This document shows positions 19,442 through 30,546 of a stretch of 64,000 nt of DNA, in pieces. The stretch is from Paramoeba atlantica. Lineage: Eukaryota; Discosea. The stretch spans positions 62,001 to 126,000 of the forward strand of contig CDRNVI010000049.1 in NCBI GenBank assembly GCA_977017575.1, written 5' to 3'. Position numbers and translations under genes: made by a program. The notes below the pieces were generated by a model. It did not search any database. It saw only the letters and a program-made list of their open reading frames with translations, and was not told the DNA's origin. Every line of letters begins with the position of its first letter. The first letter of the stretch is position 1.

Positions 19442-20228
19442 ATGACATGCTGTGACGAAAAAAAATTCACTTGCCAGCTTGGACAGGAAAGCCGCTCGTA
19501 CATTTGCAGAGCAAGTGACCCCCCGAAACCACCTCTAAAAGCTTCGCAAAAGTGGTTTGGGGGGGATGGAGTGAACGTTTGGATGGGTATAAGCTATATT
19601 TATGGAATTTTTTTATCATGTTTTTCCAAACAGGGACAGTAATGGGAAAATTACCATCACTTCAGATGTTTTTAAATGCGCGATGACAAAAAGAGGGGGT
19701 TTTTTAAGTTTCTTAAAGCGTCATAGCGGGGCCCGGGTTGCCATGGATAATGCTCCTTGCCACAATGGCAGTTTTAGAACCTTTAAAGAAAACGAAGTCG
19801 TTGTTTTGGACTTTCCCCCAAAATCCCCAGATCTTAACCCCATTGAAAACATTTGGGAAATTATGGATGCCTTTATTGAAAGAGCGGTTGATTACATTAA
19901 AACAGATGGTCATGACATGCTCATTAACACTTTAAACAGCATGCCGCGGCGTTTCGACATAGTAGTAGAAAAAAACGAGAAAGTTGTAATTATTAGTCGT
20001 CTAAATGCTTTTTATAATATGATGCTTTTTATAATATTTGTTCATACGCAGTCTTTTTTTTGTGTATTACTTATTTTGCTGGGACTCAGGGCTCAACCTG
20101 ACTGGCTAAAAAAAAAGAAAAAGAAAGAATGGATTGGGCATGAATTGCTTCTTTTTACTATTATAGTTATCAAAATCATAAATAACTTAAGGCAGGTTGA
20201 ATTACTAGTTTTGGGCTACAACATGTGA
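19442..20228 (+). pseudogene. Tc1/mariner transposase, C-terminal catalytic part, frameshifted
   Basis: Frame one (19442-19642) begins with the first catalytic block DEKKFTCQ and reaches FGGDGVNVWMGIS. Frame two (from about 19602) continues with RVAMDNAPCHNG (second D) and LDFPPKSPDLNPIENIW (third acidic residue). The frame changes near 19600. The N-terminal helix-turn-helix part is not seen upstream. The 3' flank at 20166-20283 recurs at 9862-9980. The internal start at 19602 is not a real start. Confidence 0.8.
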
Positions 20229-20283
20229 AATTGCTAATTTGATTGCTTGTTTACAAATCATATGCCCCCCCCCAATGGACCTA

Positions 20284-20700
20284 CTTGGTTCGTCTACTGG
20301 GTAAAAAAAAAAGAAGGGTCTTAACAAAAAAAAAAGATATTTTATTTATAAAAGGATTTTCTATAGACGCAAATAAGCAAAATTTCCTGTTGGAGTTTTT
20401 TGAATCACACTTATTCTGAAATATTTAAGAAACTACGACATTAATTTCCCGCCATCTCAATGCTGGAAAGTCAGCCCTCAAAAAAAATAAAAAAAAATTG
20501 TTTTGGGCGCAAGAATACCATGCAAGCAAGGTTTAATCCTTCAAGACATAAAGATGCTGTTTCTGTACGTGTCCTCAGGATCCCTATTAGTGCGCGCAAG
20601 GGCTATAACCTTTTCCAACGGTAATTCAGTCTCGCTTACAATAAAAAACCAAGCTCCGTTCGTCGAGCACTTTTTTTAACTTTAAAAATATTGCGTTTTC
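20284..20700. other. A/T-rich stretch, no gene seen
   Basis: Homopolymer-rich sequence (A runs at 20305-20340 and 20480-20500). I see no ORF with recognisable content, no RNA gene and no clear inverted repeats. Confidence 0.5.
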
Positions 20701-20830
20701 ATTCATCGAACAGGACATCCTGTTCGATGAATGATTCATCGAACGGGTCGTACTGCAATCCATTCATCGAACAGGACATCCTGTTCGATGAATATTCATC
20801 GAACGGACAGTGTGTTCGATGAATATTCAT
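20701..20830. repeat. Array of perfect palindromes, ATTCATCGAACAGGA and inverse
   Basis: 20701-20732 is a palindrome with 15-bp arms (ATTCATCGAACAGGA / TCCTGTTCGATGAAT) and a 2-base spacer. 20762-20793 is an identical copy. 20794-20824 has 11-bp arms with a different centre. Further half units stand at 20732-20743 and 20825. The core TTCATCGAA is also in the palindrome at 18827-18846. The frames across the array (20731-21189, +) are artefacts of the repeat. Confidence 0.9.
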
Positions 20831-21193
20831 CGAGTGCCCCCCGTCCTCCTTTGGGGAGTTTCCCAAAGTTGGGAAACTCAAGAGTTCCAATGTCATTGCG
20901 TGCCTGTTGCAAAAGACGGCGGCATACAATACCAAGAGGTTTCTCATGTTTATCGCGCATTTTTTCCCTTTTCTCATTTTCTACCTTTTTCTCTTCACGG
21001 CAATCTTCAGGGACCTCCGATTCAGTGGATGATGATACTGAAGACCAGGAGGGATATCGCGAGCCTCTTCACGTTTTGCGCATGAGTAGAGGAGAAGGAG
21101 GGAACATGTTCCGACTCATATCTCCAGCTGGTGACGACGGAGGACTGCGCACACCCTTTCCTTTTGAATTCGAGTCCTTCGGCCTTTGAGTTT

Positions 21194-21310
21194 TGGCTGC
21201 CTCGGGGAACACGCCCCGGCATCCACTCCTCGGGGAATACACGCCCCGGCATCTACTCCTCAGGGAACACGCCCCGGCATCTACTCCTCGGGGAAACATA
21301 CCCCGACGAT
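21194..21310. repeat. Tandem repeat of about 27 bp, unit CTCGGGGAACACGCCCCGGC
   Basis: Four imperfect units, each CTC(G/A)GGGAA(T)ACA(CA)CGCCCCGGCATC(T/C)ACTC, span 21199-21308. Each contains a small hairpin CGGGG...CCCCG. Apparent proteins over it in three frames (RPGIHSSGNT-like) come from the repeat. Confidence 0.85.
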
Positions 21311-22234
21311 TACTTCACAGGATATCGGCATTGTCTTTCACTTACAAGCTATACAGTTGCAAGTTCTACATGTATTAGCATTAAATGTTAGTGCTGATAA
21401 TAACCAATAAAGTGAGGTAATAACACAGTAAAGCGTTGTAACCCAAATTAGATCTCTTCCAATTATATCTCCCCCCCTCCTCCTCTGGGTTTTAGGGGCC
21501 CAGTACCTGGCTTGGGACAGGTTAAGCGGAGTTAAGGAAGCCCATTAAGCATGGTGTGTGAAATGGAGATGACGCATCCGGCTCTCTGCACCTGCACAAG
21601 ACAACCGAGCTCTCTACACCTGGGAAGCCAGCTCTCCGCACCCGCACACCTCCGGCGAGGACGAAACCTCACATGATCCACCCGTCGTATGCGGGATAAG
21701 GACATAGTGAGTAAATCTCTGCACTATAAGTGCATTACATATAAAACTAACACTATGTGGCCTAGTCACGGAAAACTTCGTTGCTAGTGAGCGGTCCAAC
21801 ACGGGACGTAACTGGTAAAAATCTCCCACGAAAAGTACTATTAGACCACCAAACAACATTTGATCGTTCCCCTTGATTTCTTGAAGGCGAGCGTTGATTC
21901 GTGCAAGAAACGAGGTTCCAATCATAGAGATTTCGTCTAAAATGACGAGGCGGCATATCGTTTCTGATACAAAAGTAGATTGTCCGCCGAGAGATTGGAA
22001 AGACTGCGCGCGGTCTGGTCCACAGGGAGGGCAAGCGACGCGTGTATAGTACAGCAATTTAGGGTCAAAGTGAAGCATTGTTGCGCCTTTTTTGAAAAAA
22101 AAAAAATGAAGATATTTTTTTTAGGTTTGTGGGCCGCTACTACTTATTTCTTTTGATTTCGCTTCCAAAAAGCTGAGTCTTCACATTAATTAGAGATCTT
22201 CGCACAGCTGTTTTAAAGGATTTCCCTCGCTATT

Positions 22235-22483
22235 TCAGATCTTCAGACCATTGACGACTTCTCCGCTGAACTTTGGTCGATCTTTTCTTTCTTCATCAAA
22301 GCACCCAAGGGCCCCATTCCCCCACCGTACTGCCTTCTTGAGCCTCTCATTCATGCGTTCAACAGTGTTGGTGTGCACCAAAGATCGTCGATGATTAACT
22401 GTCTCATGTCGCAAGTCGTTTCCCAGCGAGCGACTCGCTCGCCAGCAATCAGTGCGCGTTACGATTCGGCTTCCAGCAGACAA
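22235..22483 (-). pseudogene. Merlin-type transposase fragment
   Basis: The frame contains RIVTRTDCWRASR, LGNDLRHETVNHRRSLV and HTNTVERMNERLKKAVRWG, the ISXO2-like blocks D.W, H.TVNH and HTN..E...... LK. It lies on the minus strand within the insertion that splits the Pif1 gene and has a different sequence from the copy at 22781-23080. Confidence 0.75.
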
Positions 22484-22526
22484 CTTAATTAATTGTGCTG
22501 GGTTAATGGATACTTACACTGTATAT

Positions 22527-23298
22527 TGCACCCCAAAAAGCATTTTTTCTTCTTTGACATTTCGTTTATGTATTTATCAAAAAAAATCTTTTTCCTTCTC
22601 AGAAATCATATTAACTACATGTCTTACATGTGTTCGTGTTCCAATATGGGCTGTGTGCTTCGATGGAAACACGACGGTGATATTCCTCAAACTACGGGAT
22701 ATATCGAACTGTGAATCACAGCAAATACAGATGAATGGGGTGGATACCGTAGACTCTCTGCCATAAGAGAACATCGAACTGTGAATCACAACAAAAAAGG
22801 AAAATATCGCTTTGTTATAGAAACAGGGGTACATACTAATCATGCAGAGTCTGCCCATTCTTCTGTAAAAAGGGCTATAAGGAAACAAGGAAGACTTTCC
22901 ATGCTCCCACAGAAAGCCGATAAAGTTGCGTCGCTCTGCACGTTGTTTTTTAAGAAAACAAGTTGGCAAGAACGATTTCAAGCGCTTTTAAAGGCCTTGA
23001 AATCAGTCAAAAATATGGAAGAAAGTCAGAAACATCATCTGAGGAAGAAGGTGAAGAAGGAAACGAGGACTGGGATATAATTCAAATTTTAATGATTTAA
23101 TGCTGTAAGAGTATGTCCTGCATACATTGTCGCTCAAGGTTGAAGAAAGAAGATAAATAAACCCCTTTCCCGTTTATATTTGTTGTACCTGTAGCTACGC
23201 ATTGTACCTGTAGCTAGTTGTTGTACCGGGGGGTACATTAACCCGGACGGGCGTTTAGTTTCTGAAAAATTATTTCCTATTTTTTGGGGTGCAATATA
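22527..23298 (+). mobile_element. Small Merlin-type element with 16-bp TIRs
   Basis: TATATTGCACCCCAAAAA at 22522-22540 is repeated in inverse (TTTTTTGGGGTGCAATATA) at 23280-23298. The element contains a plus-strand frame (about 22760-23080) with HRTVNHNKKGKYRFV, VHTNHAESAHSSVKRAIRKQ and an acidic/basic C tail, a Merlin C-terminal half. CATCGAACTGTGAATCACA appears twice (about 22700 and 22771), a tandem duplication of the HRTVNH block. The first catalytic D lies in the disrupted part. Confidence 0.7.
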
Positions 23299-23994
23299 AG
23301 TAGTCTGTAGCCATTGTGTTGTTGTGCGCAGTTCATAGTGGTAGACCGTGAAAAAAGTTTGTATTATTTATAATCTGACACACTCTAAAAGAAAACGTAC
23401 TTGTTTTAAACCAATATTTGAAAAATATAAAAAAATATCTCTTTGGCGCAATAATGCTTCACTTTCACCCAATTTAGTACTGTAGCGGCTATTCCTGTTG
23501 GAGCCATAGCGACGCATTGCTCCTTCATTTCTTGCATTAAGAAACGAGAAACTAGGCTTTTCCCTGTTCCAGGTCCACCAAGAAGAAACATGCAGCGCTT
23601 CGCAGGGTCGGACCTGCCATTAAGCATATTTTCCAGCTGCATTACGCAGGCTCTCTGCGCAACGGTTAGCGAAAAATGACCGCTGCAGTCACGTAGCACA
23701 AAACTACGATCAAACGTGACATGTTCTATTTGTATATCCCTAGCGATCACTCGATCATCATCAAAAAACAAATGATCATGCAGTTTCGGCTTCACTGTGC
23801 AGGGAGAAGCTGGTGCAGCGAGCCCTCCAAGGGAGTTTCGTTATTTACCAAAACCGCGAAAACCCATCCTGGGCGATGCCGAGCTTACAGTAGGGTGGAA
23901 TGCTCACGAGGAAACGCATTTCGGGCGCTCGGAAACATTGGTTTCTTTTCTCCCGAGCTAACAAGATAGATATATTATATAAATATTTTATATA

Positions 23995-24790
23995 CAGGGG
24001 GGGCCACGAAAACTGACAAGGTCCGCATTTTAGCGTCCTGAAGCCGTTTGAGCTGATTTTTGTTGCAAACGAGAGATCTCGTTCTGAATATCGTGTCTAC
24101 GCTATTTGGAGCCCGTTTCTGCTAATCAAAAAAAATATATTTACAAATTATTGAAATTTTGGGCAAAATATTTTGCAAAAAGTATCGAAAAACGTAAAAA
24201 AGGCTATTTTTTCTTCTTTTTACCTTACTATGGGCAAACGGAATAGACTAAACCGTCGCCAGCTATCACCAGAACAGTGTTCATATCCTGTGCGCATTGT
24301 CTGCGCACACGAAAGACACCGTGGGACATCTATTCCGGATACGGCACGTATGATGAACTGTTCAGAGAGCTCTGTCTCGCGTTTCGATGAGTCAGGTGAC
24401 GTGGCACGTACACCCTACTATCTTTTTTTCCAAAGGCCAAGGAATATTTGTTGAACGAATGTCACGAGGCGTATGTGAATACGCTAAAGAGTCTTCCCAC
24501 GCGCCTCGCTATACTACGTGAGCGTGGAGGTGGGAATACTGGCTATTAAGACCTACTTTTTGGGCCGTGGTACGTAAAAATTACGAATTTTAGACCCGTT
24601 TTTCAATTTGCAAAATCTTTAAAATTTCACTTTTGTAACTCATTGGAAATGTTTTCCGGCGAACGTTTTTGTATTTTAAATAGCGTAGACACGATATTCA
24701 GAACGAGATCTCTCGTTTGCAACAAAAATCAGCTCAAACTGCCTCAGGACGCTAAAATGCGGACCTTGTCAGTTTTCGTGGCCCCCCCTG
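23995..24790 (+). mobile_element. Tc1/IS630-type deletion derivative with about 115-bp TIRs
   Basis: CAGGGGGGGCCACGAAAACTG on the left and its inverse on the right form nearly perfect inverted repeats of about 115 bp, flanked by TA. Both contain AACGAGAGATCTCGTTCTGAA and TTTTGTTGCAAACGAG. A plus-strand frame from ATG 24230 to 24454 encodes only the first helix-turn-helix (MGKRNRLNRRQLSPEQCSYP, RMMNCSESSVSRF). The catalytic domain has been deleted. A related element is at 43892-44669. Confidence 0.85.
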
Positions 24791-24794
24791 TATA

Positions 24795-25560
24795 TACAGT
24801 ATATTATAAGTATATAGTCCAGTATATTATAAATATATTATACATTATATACATTATACATTGTAGATATTATACATTATGTAGATAGATACGTATATCT
24901 TACGTTTTATTAATCTCCTTTTCGTTCACTGATCATACGTATCTATATAACAGTAGGTATATAACAGTGGGTATACAGAATGTATACCCACTGTTATATA
25001 TGTATAACACGGTATATAACACTAGATATACAGGGGGGTGTACGAAAATATGGGGAGGATCAAAATTCTTATAACTCGCCCAATTTTGGAAAATAATAGC
25101 GCATTCGAGAGCTTTCACAGAGTTATGTGTCATGTGATAATGCGTTTCCCGCATTTTTAATTTTTTTTAAGAATATAAAAAAATCATGATTTTTCAAAGT
25201 GCAAAATTCTGCAGTTTTTTGAAAAAAATGCTTTTTTTTGTGAATTTATCGACTCTTTTGATCCTAATACAGTACTATGCCCCAGAAAAGGTCATATTCG
25301 AATAATAAAATGGTGCAGAAGCGGAGTAAATTTTGTTATTCGCCTCGTGGGCAACTTAAAGCATCTCACAGGATACTCTTGGTTGTTCTTGTATAATATT
25401 TATTATATTATATAATCTGCACTATACAAATCTGCACTGTAAGTGCATGACTATCAAAATATCCCCCCCGGCTTGGGGTTCGTTCGTTGATTTCTCAATA
25501 AAAAAAAGTTCTAATCCATTAATTTTCCACGAACTTTGCGCTTGATTCTGAAGTAATTTT
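24795..25560. other. AT-rich microsatellite tract and a solo Tc1-like end (25031-25145)
   Basis: 24795-25030 is made of TATATTATA/TACATTATA-like simple repeats and the palindrome ATATAACAGTGGGTATACAG...TATACCCACTGTTATAT (24955-25000). At 25031 an element end begins (CAGGGGGGTGTACG, ATAATAGCGCATTCGAGAG) related to 10267-11022. The matching right end is not present. 25146-25560 upstream of the kinase gene is AT-rich with no feature I can name. Confidence 0.6.
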
Positions 25561-25614
25561 ATGATAAAAAAAATACGCTATGAAAATTGTTCTTTATACT
25601 TTAAATACTGCTCG

Positions 25615-26880
25615 ATGGATTTGCGCGTAGCTGGACGATGGCGTCTGGGACGCAAAGTCGGTTCAGGTAGTTTTGGCGACATTTATCAAGGTACCAATTT
25701 AGAAAGCGGAGAGCCCGTCGCCATCAAACTCGAGCCATTAAAATCGCGGCACCCCCAATTACTGTATGAATCTCGAATATACAAAATTTTGCATCATAAC
25801 ACTTCCAGCGTGACAGCTCACCCTGTTGGGCCTGTCGGCATACCGGAAGTTAAATGGTACGGCACTGAAGGGGACTACACTGTGATGATAATTGATCTTT
25901 TAGGTCCTTCTTTAGAGGATTTGTTTTCATTTTGTGGTCGAAAGTTCTCTTTAAAAACGACTTTAATGCTCGCAGATCAAATTCTGGCGCGCATGGAGTA
26001 CATTCATGCCAAAAGTTTCTTGCACAGAGACATAAAACCTGACAACTTCCTCATGGGGACGGGAAAAAGAGGTCATATCGTGTACATCATTGATTTTGGG
26101 CTGGCAAAGAAGTATCGTGACCCTAGGACAAATCAGCACATCCCTTATAGAGAAGGAAAAAATTTGACAGGTACAGCACGATACTGTAGCCTCTACACGC
26201 ATCTTGGGGCTGAGCAGAGCCGCAGAGACGACCTTGAAGCAGTTGGGTATATCCTCCTCTATTTTTTGCGCGGATCCTTACCCTGGCAAGGGTTGAAAGC
26301 TACAACAAAGCAAGAAAAATATGATCGTATCTCAGAAAAGAAAATGTCAACCTCAGTTGACTCGTTGTGTAAGGGGTATCCGCCCGAACTTGCTGTTTAC
26401 ATGAACTATTGTCGTGCTCTTCGCTTCGAAGACAAACCGGACTACAGTTACTTGCGAAAGCTATTTCGTGATCTATTTACTAAGGAAGGATATGAAACAG
26501 ACTACGTTTTTGATTGGACGGTAAAACGAATTCAGGAAAGTCTCACAGCGAGTCCTGTCCTCGAAACCGATCGGGCAGGAAAAATCGAGAGTACTGCAGA
26601 GAAGAAAGAGTCGAAAGTTAATTTTGTCTGTGGTTCGCACGAAGATGATGCGAAGTCCCCTGGACGAAAACCAGAAAATTGTCGTGTGGTTGCAGGCGAT
26701 AACCGAGGTGCAATGCGCAAGGTAACGGAAGCAAAATCCTTGTCTCGTGGAACGGATCTCACGCGGAGCGCTCCTTTATGTTCTACCTCAGCTCAACCGC
26801 TCAATCGCGGCACTGGTGCTGCTGATTATGTTAAGAAAGGGAGTTCACATATTGAAAGTGCATCTTTCAATACCAAATAG
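25615..26880 (+). CDS. CSNK1: Casein kinase 1 family serine/threonine kinase
   Basis: A single exon of 421 residues from ATG 25615; an upstream in-frame ATG at 25561 would add 18 residues that do not fit the family start. The kinase domain covers about residues 8-290. It has the glycine loop [16 protein letters not shown] (catalytic lysine), [12 protein letters not shown] (about 137), [11 protein letters not shown] (DFG, about 160) and the CK1 signature [22 protein letters not shown]. The C tail (about 300-421) is serine/lysine-rich, as in CK1 delta/epsilon-type kinases, and may be autophosphorylated. CK1 phosphorylates acid-primed sites in signalling, transport and DNA repair. No intron. It is the first gene of the plus-strand block. 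Confidence 0.95.
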   Translation: MDLRVAGRWRLGRKVGSGSFGDIYQGTNLESGEPVAIKLEPLKSRHPQLLYESRIYKILHHNTSSVTAHPVGPVGIPEVKWYGTEGDYTVMIIDLLGPSLEDLFSFCGRKFSLKTTLMLADQILARMEYIHAKSFLHRDIKPDNFLMGTGKRGHIVYIIDFGLAKKYRDPRTNQHIPYREGKNLTGTARYCSLYTHLGAEQSRRDDLEAVGYILLYFLRGSLPWQGLKATTKQEKYDRISEKKMSTSVDSLCKGYPPELAVYMNYCRALRFEDKPDYSYLRKLFRDLFTKEGYETDYVFDWTVKRIQESLTASPVLETDRAGKIESTAEKKESKVNFVCGSHEDDAKSPGRKPENCRVVAGDNRGAMRKVTEAKSLSRGTDLTRSAPLCSTSAQPLNRGTGAADYVKKGSSHIESASFNTK

Positions 26881-27476
26881 TTGCTTTTCAAGTATCATTT
26901 TCTATGTGTACTTGTACAAATTTTAGTTCTTTTAGTAGTTCTTCTAGTATTCTGCTTAAATACACTTCGATGAGTATAGATTCTGTTCGAGACTCTCGAA
27001 TTTTATCTCTATTTTACTCTTCGCTATTCTTTAAACAAAATTCTAAACAAAATTCTTTGATTAAGGGACAAAATCAGTTTTTACGTTTCTTTCCTCAATG
27101 CGTACTCACTCCATGTAACATACATACCAGTAGTACAATTGGTACGTACGCACCATGTAAACTCAATAAACAGCGGTAATTAACTTCATTTTTTTCTGTC
27201 CCGTCGGTCGGTACATGCATACATATATTGTCATCTAAAGACGTAGTGTTCACCTTTTACCCTACCACGCAACACAATTATCCAATATATTTCATGACAC
27301 TCCCTAAACACCTTACTTCCTCCATTCTCTTCTCTCCTTTTTCAAATTTTCACCTCTAATTTTGTTTTTCCACCTCATCATCCCATTCTCCATAAAAACA
27401 ACAACAACAACACCATTTTTATCCTTTAAGATTTTACCCTTTAAAACCAAATCTTCTTCCCTCCCCCCTCCCTCCC
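26881..27476. other. Intergenic region between the kinase and eEF2, pyrimidine tract at the eEF2 start
   Basis: AT-rich sequence with no credible gene; a 91-codon frame at 26904-27179 has low-complexity content. An uninterrupted pyrimidine run of 25 bases (27452-27476) touches the eEF2 ATG. CCTTTAAG at 27423-27430 could be a trans-splice acceptor, but that is a guess from context. Confidence 0.45.
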
Positions 27477-30008
27477 ATGGTCAACTTCACCGTCGATGAG
27501 GTCCGCGACATCATGAACCGCTCCTCCCAGGTCCGCAACATGTCCGTCATCGCGCACGTCGACCACGGCAAGTCCACCCTCTCCGACTCCCTGGTCGCGG
27601 CCGCCGGGATCATCGCGGTACAGAAGGCCGGGGACGAGCGCCTGCTGGACACCCGGGAGGACGAGAAGAACCGCGGGATCACCATCAAGTCCACCGCGAT
27701 CTCGATGTATTACCATGTGGAGAAGGCGGTCGTGGCGGATCTCCCCGACAAGCAGCGGGACTTCCTGGTGAATCTCATCGACTCCCCGGGGCACGTGGAC
27801 TTCAGCTCGGAGGTGACCGCGGCGCTGCGGGTGACGGATGGGGCGCTGGTGGTGGTGGACTGCGTGGAGGGGGTGTGCGTGCAGACGGAGACGGTGCTGC
27901 GGCAGGCGCTGGCGGAGCGGATCCGGCCGGTGGTGATGGTGAACAAGGTGGACCGGGCGCTGCTGGAGCTGCAGCTGGACCCGGAGGAGGCGTACCAGGG
28001 GTTTTGTAAGACGCTGCAGAATGTGAATGTGGTGATTGCGACGTACAATGACCCGGTGATGGGGGATTTGCAGGTGTACCCGGAGAAGGGGACGGTGGCG
28101 TTTGGGAGTGGGTTGATGTCGTGGGCGTTTACGTTGCCGCAGTTTGCGAAGATGTACGCCACGAAGTTTGGGGTGCCGGAGGAGAAGATGGTGGAACGGC
28201 TCTGGGGGGATACGTTTTTTGACGCGAAGAATAAGTGCTGGGTGAAGTCCGCCGAGGGCGCGAACGGTCGTCTGAAGCGAGCGTTCTGTCAGTTCTGTCT
28301 GGACCCGATCTACCAACTGTTCGACGCCGTGATGAACGAGAAGAAGGAAAAGGTGGAGAAGATGCTCACTTCGTTGCAGATTCATCTCACCAACCAAGAG
28401 CGTGAACAGTCCCCGAAGCGGGTGTTGAAGACCGTGATGCAGAAGTTTCTCCCCGCCGCCGATGCGCTGTTGCAAATGATTGTCCTGCAGCTGCCCTCCC
28501 CCGCGAAAGCCCAGAGATACCGTGGTGAGATGCTCTACAACGGCCCCACCGACGACAAGTACTGTCAATCCATCCAGAACTGCAACCCCGAAGGGCCTCT
28601 GGTGCTGTACATTAGCAAGATGGTCCCCACCGCGGACAAAGGGCGGTTCTTTGCCTTCGGCCGTGTGTTCTCCGGCAGAGTTCGCACCGGACAGAAATGC
28701 CGCATCATGGGTCCCAACTACGTCCCCGGCACCAAAAAAGATTTGTACGAGAAGAAAGCCATCCAGCGTACTGTCCTTATGATGGGGCGCTACCAGGAAT
28801 CCATTGAGGACATTCCCTGTGGTAACGTCGTCGGGCTTGTCGGGGTGGATCAGTTTATTGTCAAAACCGCCACCATCACGGATGAGGAGGAGGACGGCTG
28901 CTACCCGCTCAAGGACATGAAGTACAGCGTCTCCCCCGTCGTCCGGGTCGCCGTGCAAGCCACCGATGCCGCAGATCTCCCCAAACTCGTCGAAGGTCTG
29001 AAACGTCTCGCCAAGTCCGACCCCGTCGTGCAGTGCTCCATCGAGGAGTCCGGAGAGCACATTATCGCAGGAGCCGGGGAGCTTCATTTGGAAATTTGTC
29101 TTAAAGATCTCCAGGAGGATTTCATGAACGGTGCGAAGCTGAAGATCTCCGAGCCTGTGGTGTCCTATCGTGAAACTATCACCGAGCCCTCCCGGATTCA
29201 GTGCATGTCGAAGAGCCCAAACAAACACAACCGGCTGTTCTGTAAAGGGGTACCGCTGGGAGATGAGCTCTGTGCGGATATCGAAGACGGCAAGGCAGGC
29301 GCGGATGCAGATATGAAACTCCGAGGCAAGCTGCTGGTCGAGAAGTACGACTGGGATGCCACGGACACCAAGAAGATCTGGTGCTACGGCCCCGAGGGGA
29401 GTGGACCGAATGTGGTCGTGGATGTCACCAAGGGGGTCCAAAACATGCATGAGTTAAAGGACTCGTGTAACGCCGCGTGGCAGTGGGCCACCAAGGAGGG
29501 GGTGATGTGCGGGGAGAACATGCGAGGAGTGCGGATCAATATCGAGGATGTCACGATGCACGCCGATGCGATTCACCGTGGTGGGGGACAGATTATCCCA
29601 ACGGCCCGCCGGGTGTACTATGCGTGTTGTTTGACCGGGGAACCGCGGTTGATGGAGCCTGTGTTTCTGCTGGATATCCAGACCATTGAGACTGCGATGG
29701 GAGGGATCTACGGTGTACTCAACCGTCGTCGTGGGATTATGATTGGTGAGGAGAACCGTCCCGGGACCCCGATCTACAACGTCAAGGCGTACATCCCGGT
29801 CGCAGAGTCCTTTGGGCTCACGGCAGATTTGCGTGCAAACACCGCAGGGCAAGCCTTCCCGCAGTGCTGCTTTGACCACTGGCAGGTGTTCCCCGGGAAC
29901 CCGCTGGAGGCAAACACGATGGCCGCAACCACCGTCGCTGCCATTCGCAAGCGTAAGGGTTTGAAGCAAGAGATTCCCGACCTCAACGAGTACTTGGATA
30001 AGCTGTAA
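27477..30008 (+). CDS. EEF2: Translation elongation factor 2
   Basis: A complete 843-residue eEF2, the usual length, in one exon. GTPase motifs: AHVDHGKST (about 26-34), DSPGH (about 102) and NKVD (about 156). The ribosome-facing loop has [14 protein letters not shown], whose His700 is the diphthamide site, so the target of diphtheria-type ADP-ribosylation is conserved. It ends EYLDKL. The protein moves the peptidyl-tRNA and mRNA after peptide bond formation. The codons, above all in the first half, end almost always in C or G, unlike the AT-rich flanks and the nearby kinase. This fits high expression. ATG context is CCATGG. Confidence 0.99.
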   Translation: MVNFTVDEVRDIMNRSSQVRNMSVIAHVDHGKSTLSDSLVAAAGIIAVQKAGDERLLDTREDEKNRGITIKSTAISMYYHVEKAVVADLPDKQRDFLVNLIDSPGHVDFSSEVTAALRVTDGALVVVDCVEGVCVQTETVLRQALAERIRPVVMVNKVDRALLELQLDPEEAYQGFCKTLQNVNVVIATYNDPVMGDLQVYPEKGTVAFGSGLMSWAFTLPQFAKMYATKFGVPEEKMVERLWGDTFFDAKNKCWVKSAEGANGRLKRAFCQFCLDPIYQLFDAVMNEKKEKVEKMLTSLQIHLTNQEREQSPKRVLKTVMQKFLPAADALLQMIVLQLPSPAKAQRYRGEMLYNGPTDDKYCQSIQNCNPEGPLVLYISKMVPTADKGRFFAFGRVFSGRVRTGQKCRIMGPNYVPGTKKDLYEKKAIQRTVLMMGRYQESIEDIPCGNVVGLVGVDQFIVKTATITDEEEDGCYPLKDMKYSVSPVVRVAVQATDAADLPKLVEGLKRLAKSDPVVQCSIEESGEHIIAGAGELHLEICLKDLQEDFMNGAKLKISEPVVSYRETITEPSRIQCMSKSPNKHNRLFCKGVPLGDELCADIEDGKAGADADMKLRGKLLVEKYDWDATDTKKIWCYGPEGSGPNVVVDVTKGVQNMHELKDSCNAAWQWATKEGVMCGENMRGVRINIEDVTMHADAIHRGGGQIIPTARRVYYACCLTGEPRLMEPVFLLDIQTIETAMGGIYGVLNRRRGIMIGEENRPGTPIYNVKAYIPVAESFGLTADLRANTAGQAFPQCCFDHWQVFPGNPLEANTMAATTVAAIRKRKGLKQEIPDLNEYLDKL

Positions 30009-30546
30009 GTGGGGTACTCTTTGTGCTGGGGTCTTGGTATCCGAAGGAAGGAGGATAAGTTGGTTGATACTCTGCTTTTTATTACTGAACTTGAATTTGT
30101 ATTTTGAGAAAGCGCATCGAAGGATGCTAAATAAAGAGGGCGTAATTATTGTCCTGTTGAAGTTTTTTTGATTTATCATGAGGTTTTATTCCATTTATTT
30201 TTTGGCAAAATAGGCTAGTACTTAAACAGTTTTCAGACATGTAAAGTGATCGATGGGCTACTTAATGAACGTTAATGAAAGTATTCGGAATCTATTTACT
30301 TACCTTTAGCTCATATTTTCGATGGTTCCATACGTCTATTCAGATTCTCTTAAACGAACTTAGTGATACAGTGTATCTATCTAGTAGGGGAACTTGGTAC
30401 CCAAGGTTCCGTTATCTTTTGCTACATATTCCTATGATTTTCAATAAAAAGGCTAGTCGAGTTTTTTCCACGTATGTTTTCTCTAGATATGTAGACCCGA
30501 GCGACCCAGTTTCGCAAAACTTGAGAACTTAACGAAAAAATACAGC
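30009..30546. other. Intergenic region, no gene supported
   Basis: AT-rich sequence. One frame of 85 codons (30275-30532) has a hydrophobic beginning but no recognisable domain and no pyrimidine leader like its neighbours. TACAG stands just before the next ATG at 30547. Confidence 0.5.

Larger units (their letters stand above)
21614..23795 (-). pseudogene. Pif1-type helicase gene split by a 1.3-kb insertion (Helitron or Pif1 relic)
   Basis: The N part (23795-23440) carries FSLTVAQRACVMQLE, the Walker A GGPGTGKSLVSRFL and MAPTGIAATVL. The C part (22060-21614) carries CRLVILDEISMIGTSFLARI (Walker B), FGGLIVLFVGDFYQLRPV and the following motif. Together these are the first half of the SF1B Pif1 helicase core in correct order. 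About 1.3 kb with Merlin-like fragments lies between. Downstream motifs IV-VI are absent. Pif1 domains of this size are common in Helitrons, but no Rep domain is visible, so a decayed host Pif1 copy is possible. Confidence 0.75.

Noticed and set aside
20731-21410. Overlapping plus-strand frames with HRTG and RPGIHSSG repeats
   Set aside because: Caused by the palindrome array and the 27-bp tandem repeat.
18925-23080. Bacterial contamination, suggested by ISXO2/IS1595-like motifs
   Set aside because: The fragments lie among eukaryotic elements (YR retrotransposon, Tc1, Pif1) and fit the eukaryotic Merlin superfamily.
24795-25030. Telomere- or centromere-like repeat
   Set aside because: Only irregular TATA/TACATTA simple sequence; no TTAGGG-type unit and no regular period.
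27441-29450. Minus-strand open frame of 669 codons opposite eEF2
   Set aside because: It is a shadow of the GC-ending codons of eEF2; the product is His/Leu/Gly-rich without a domain.
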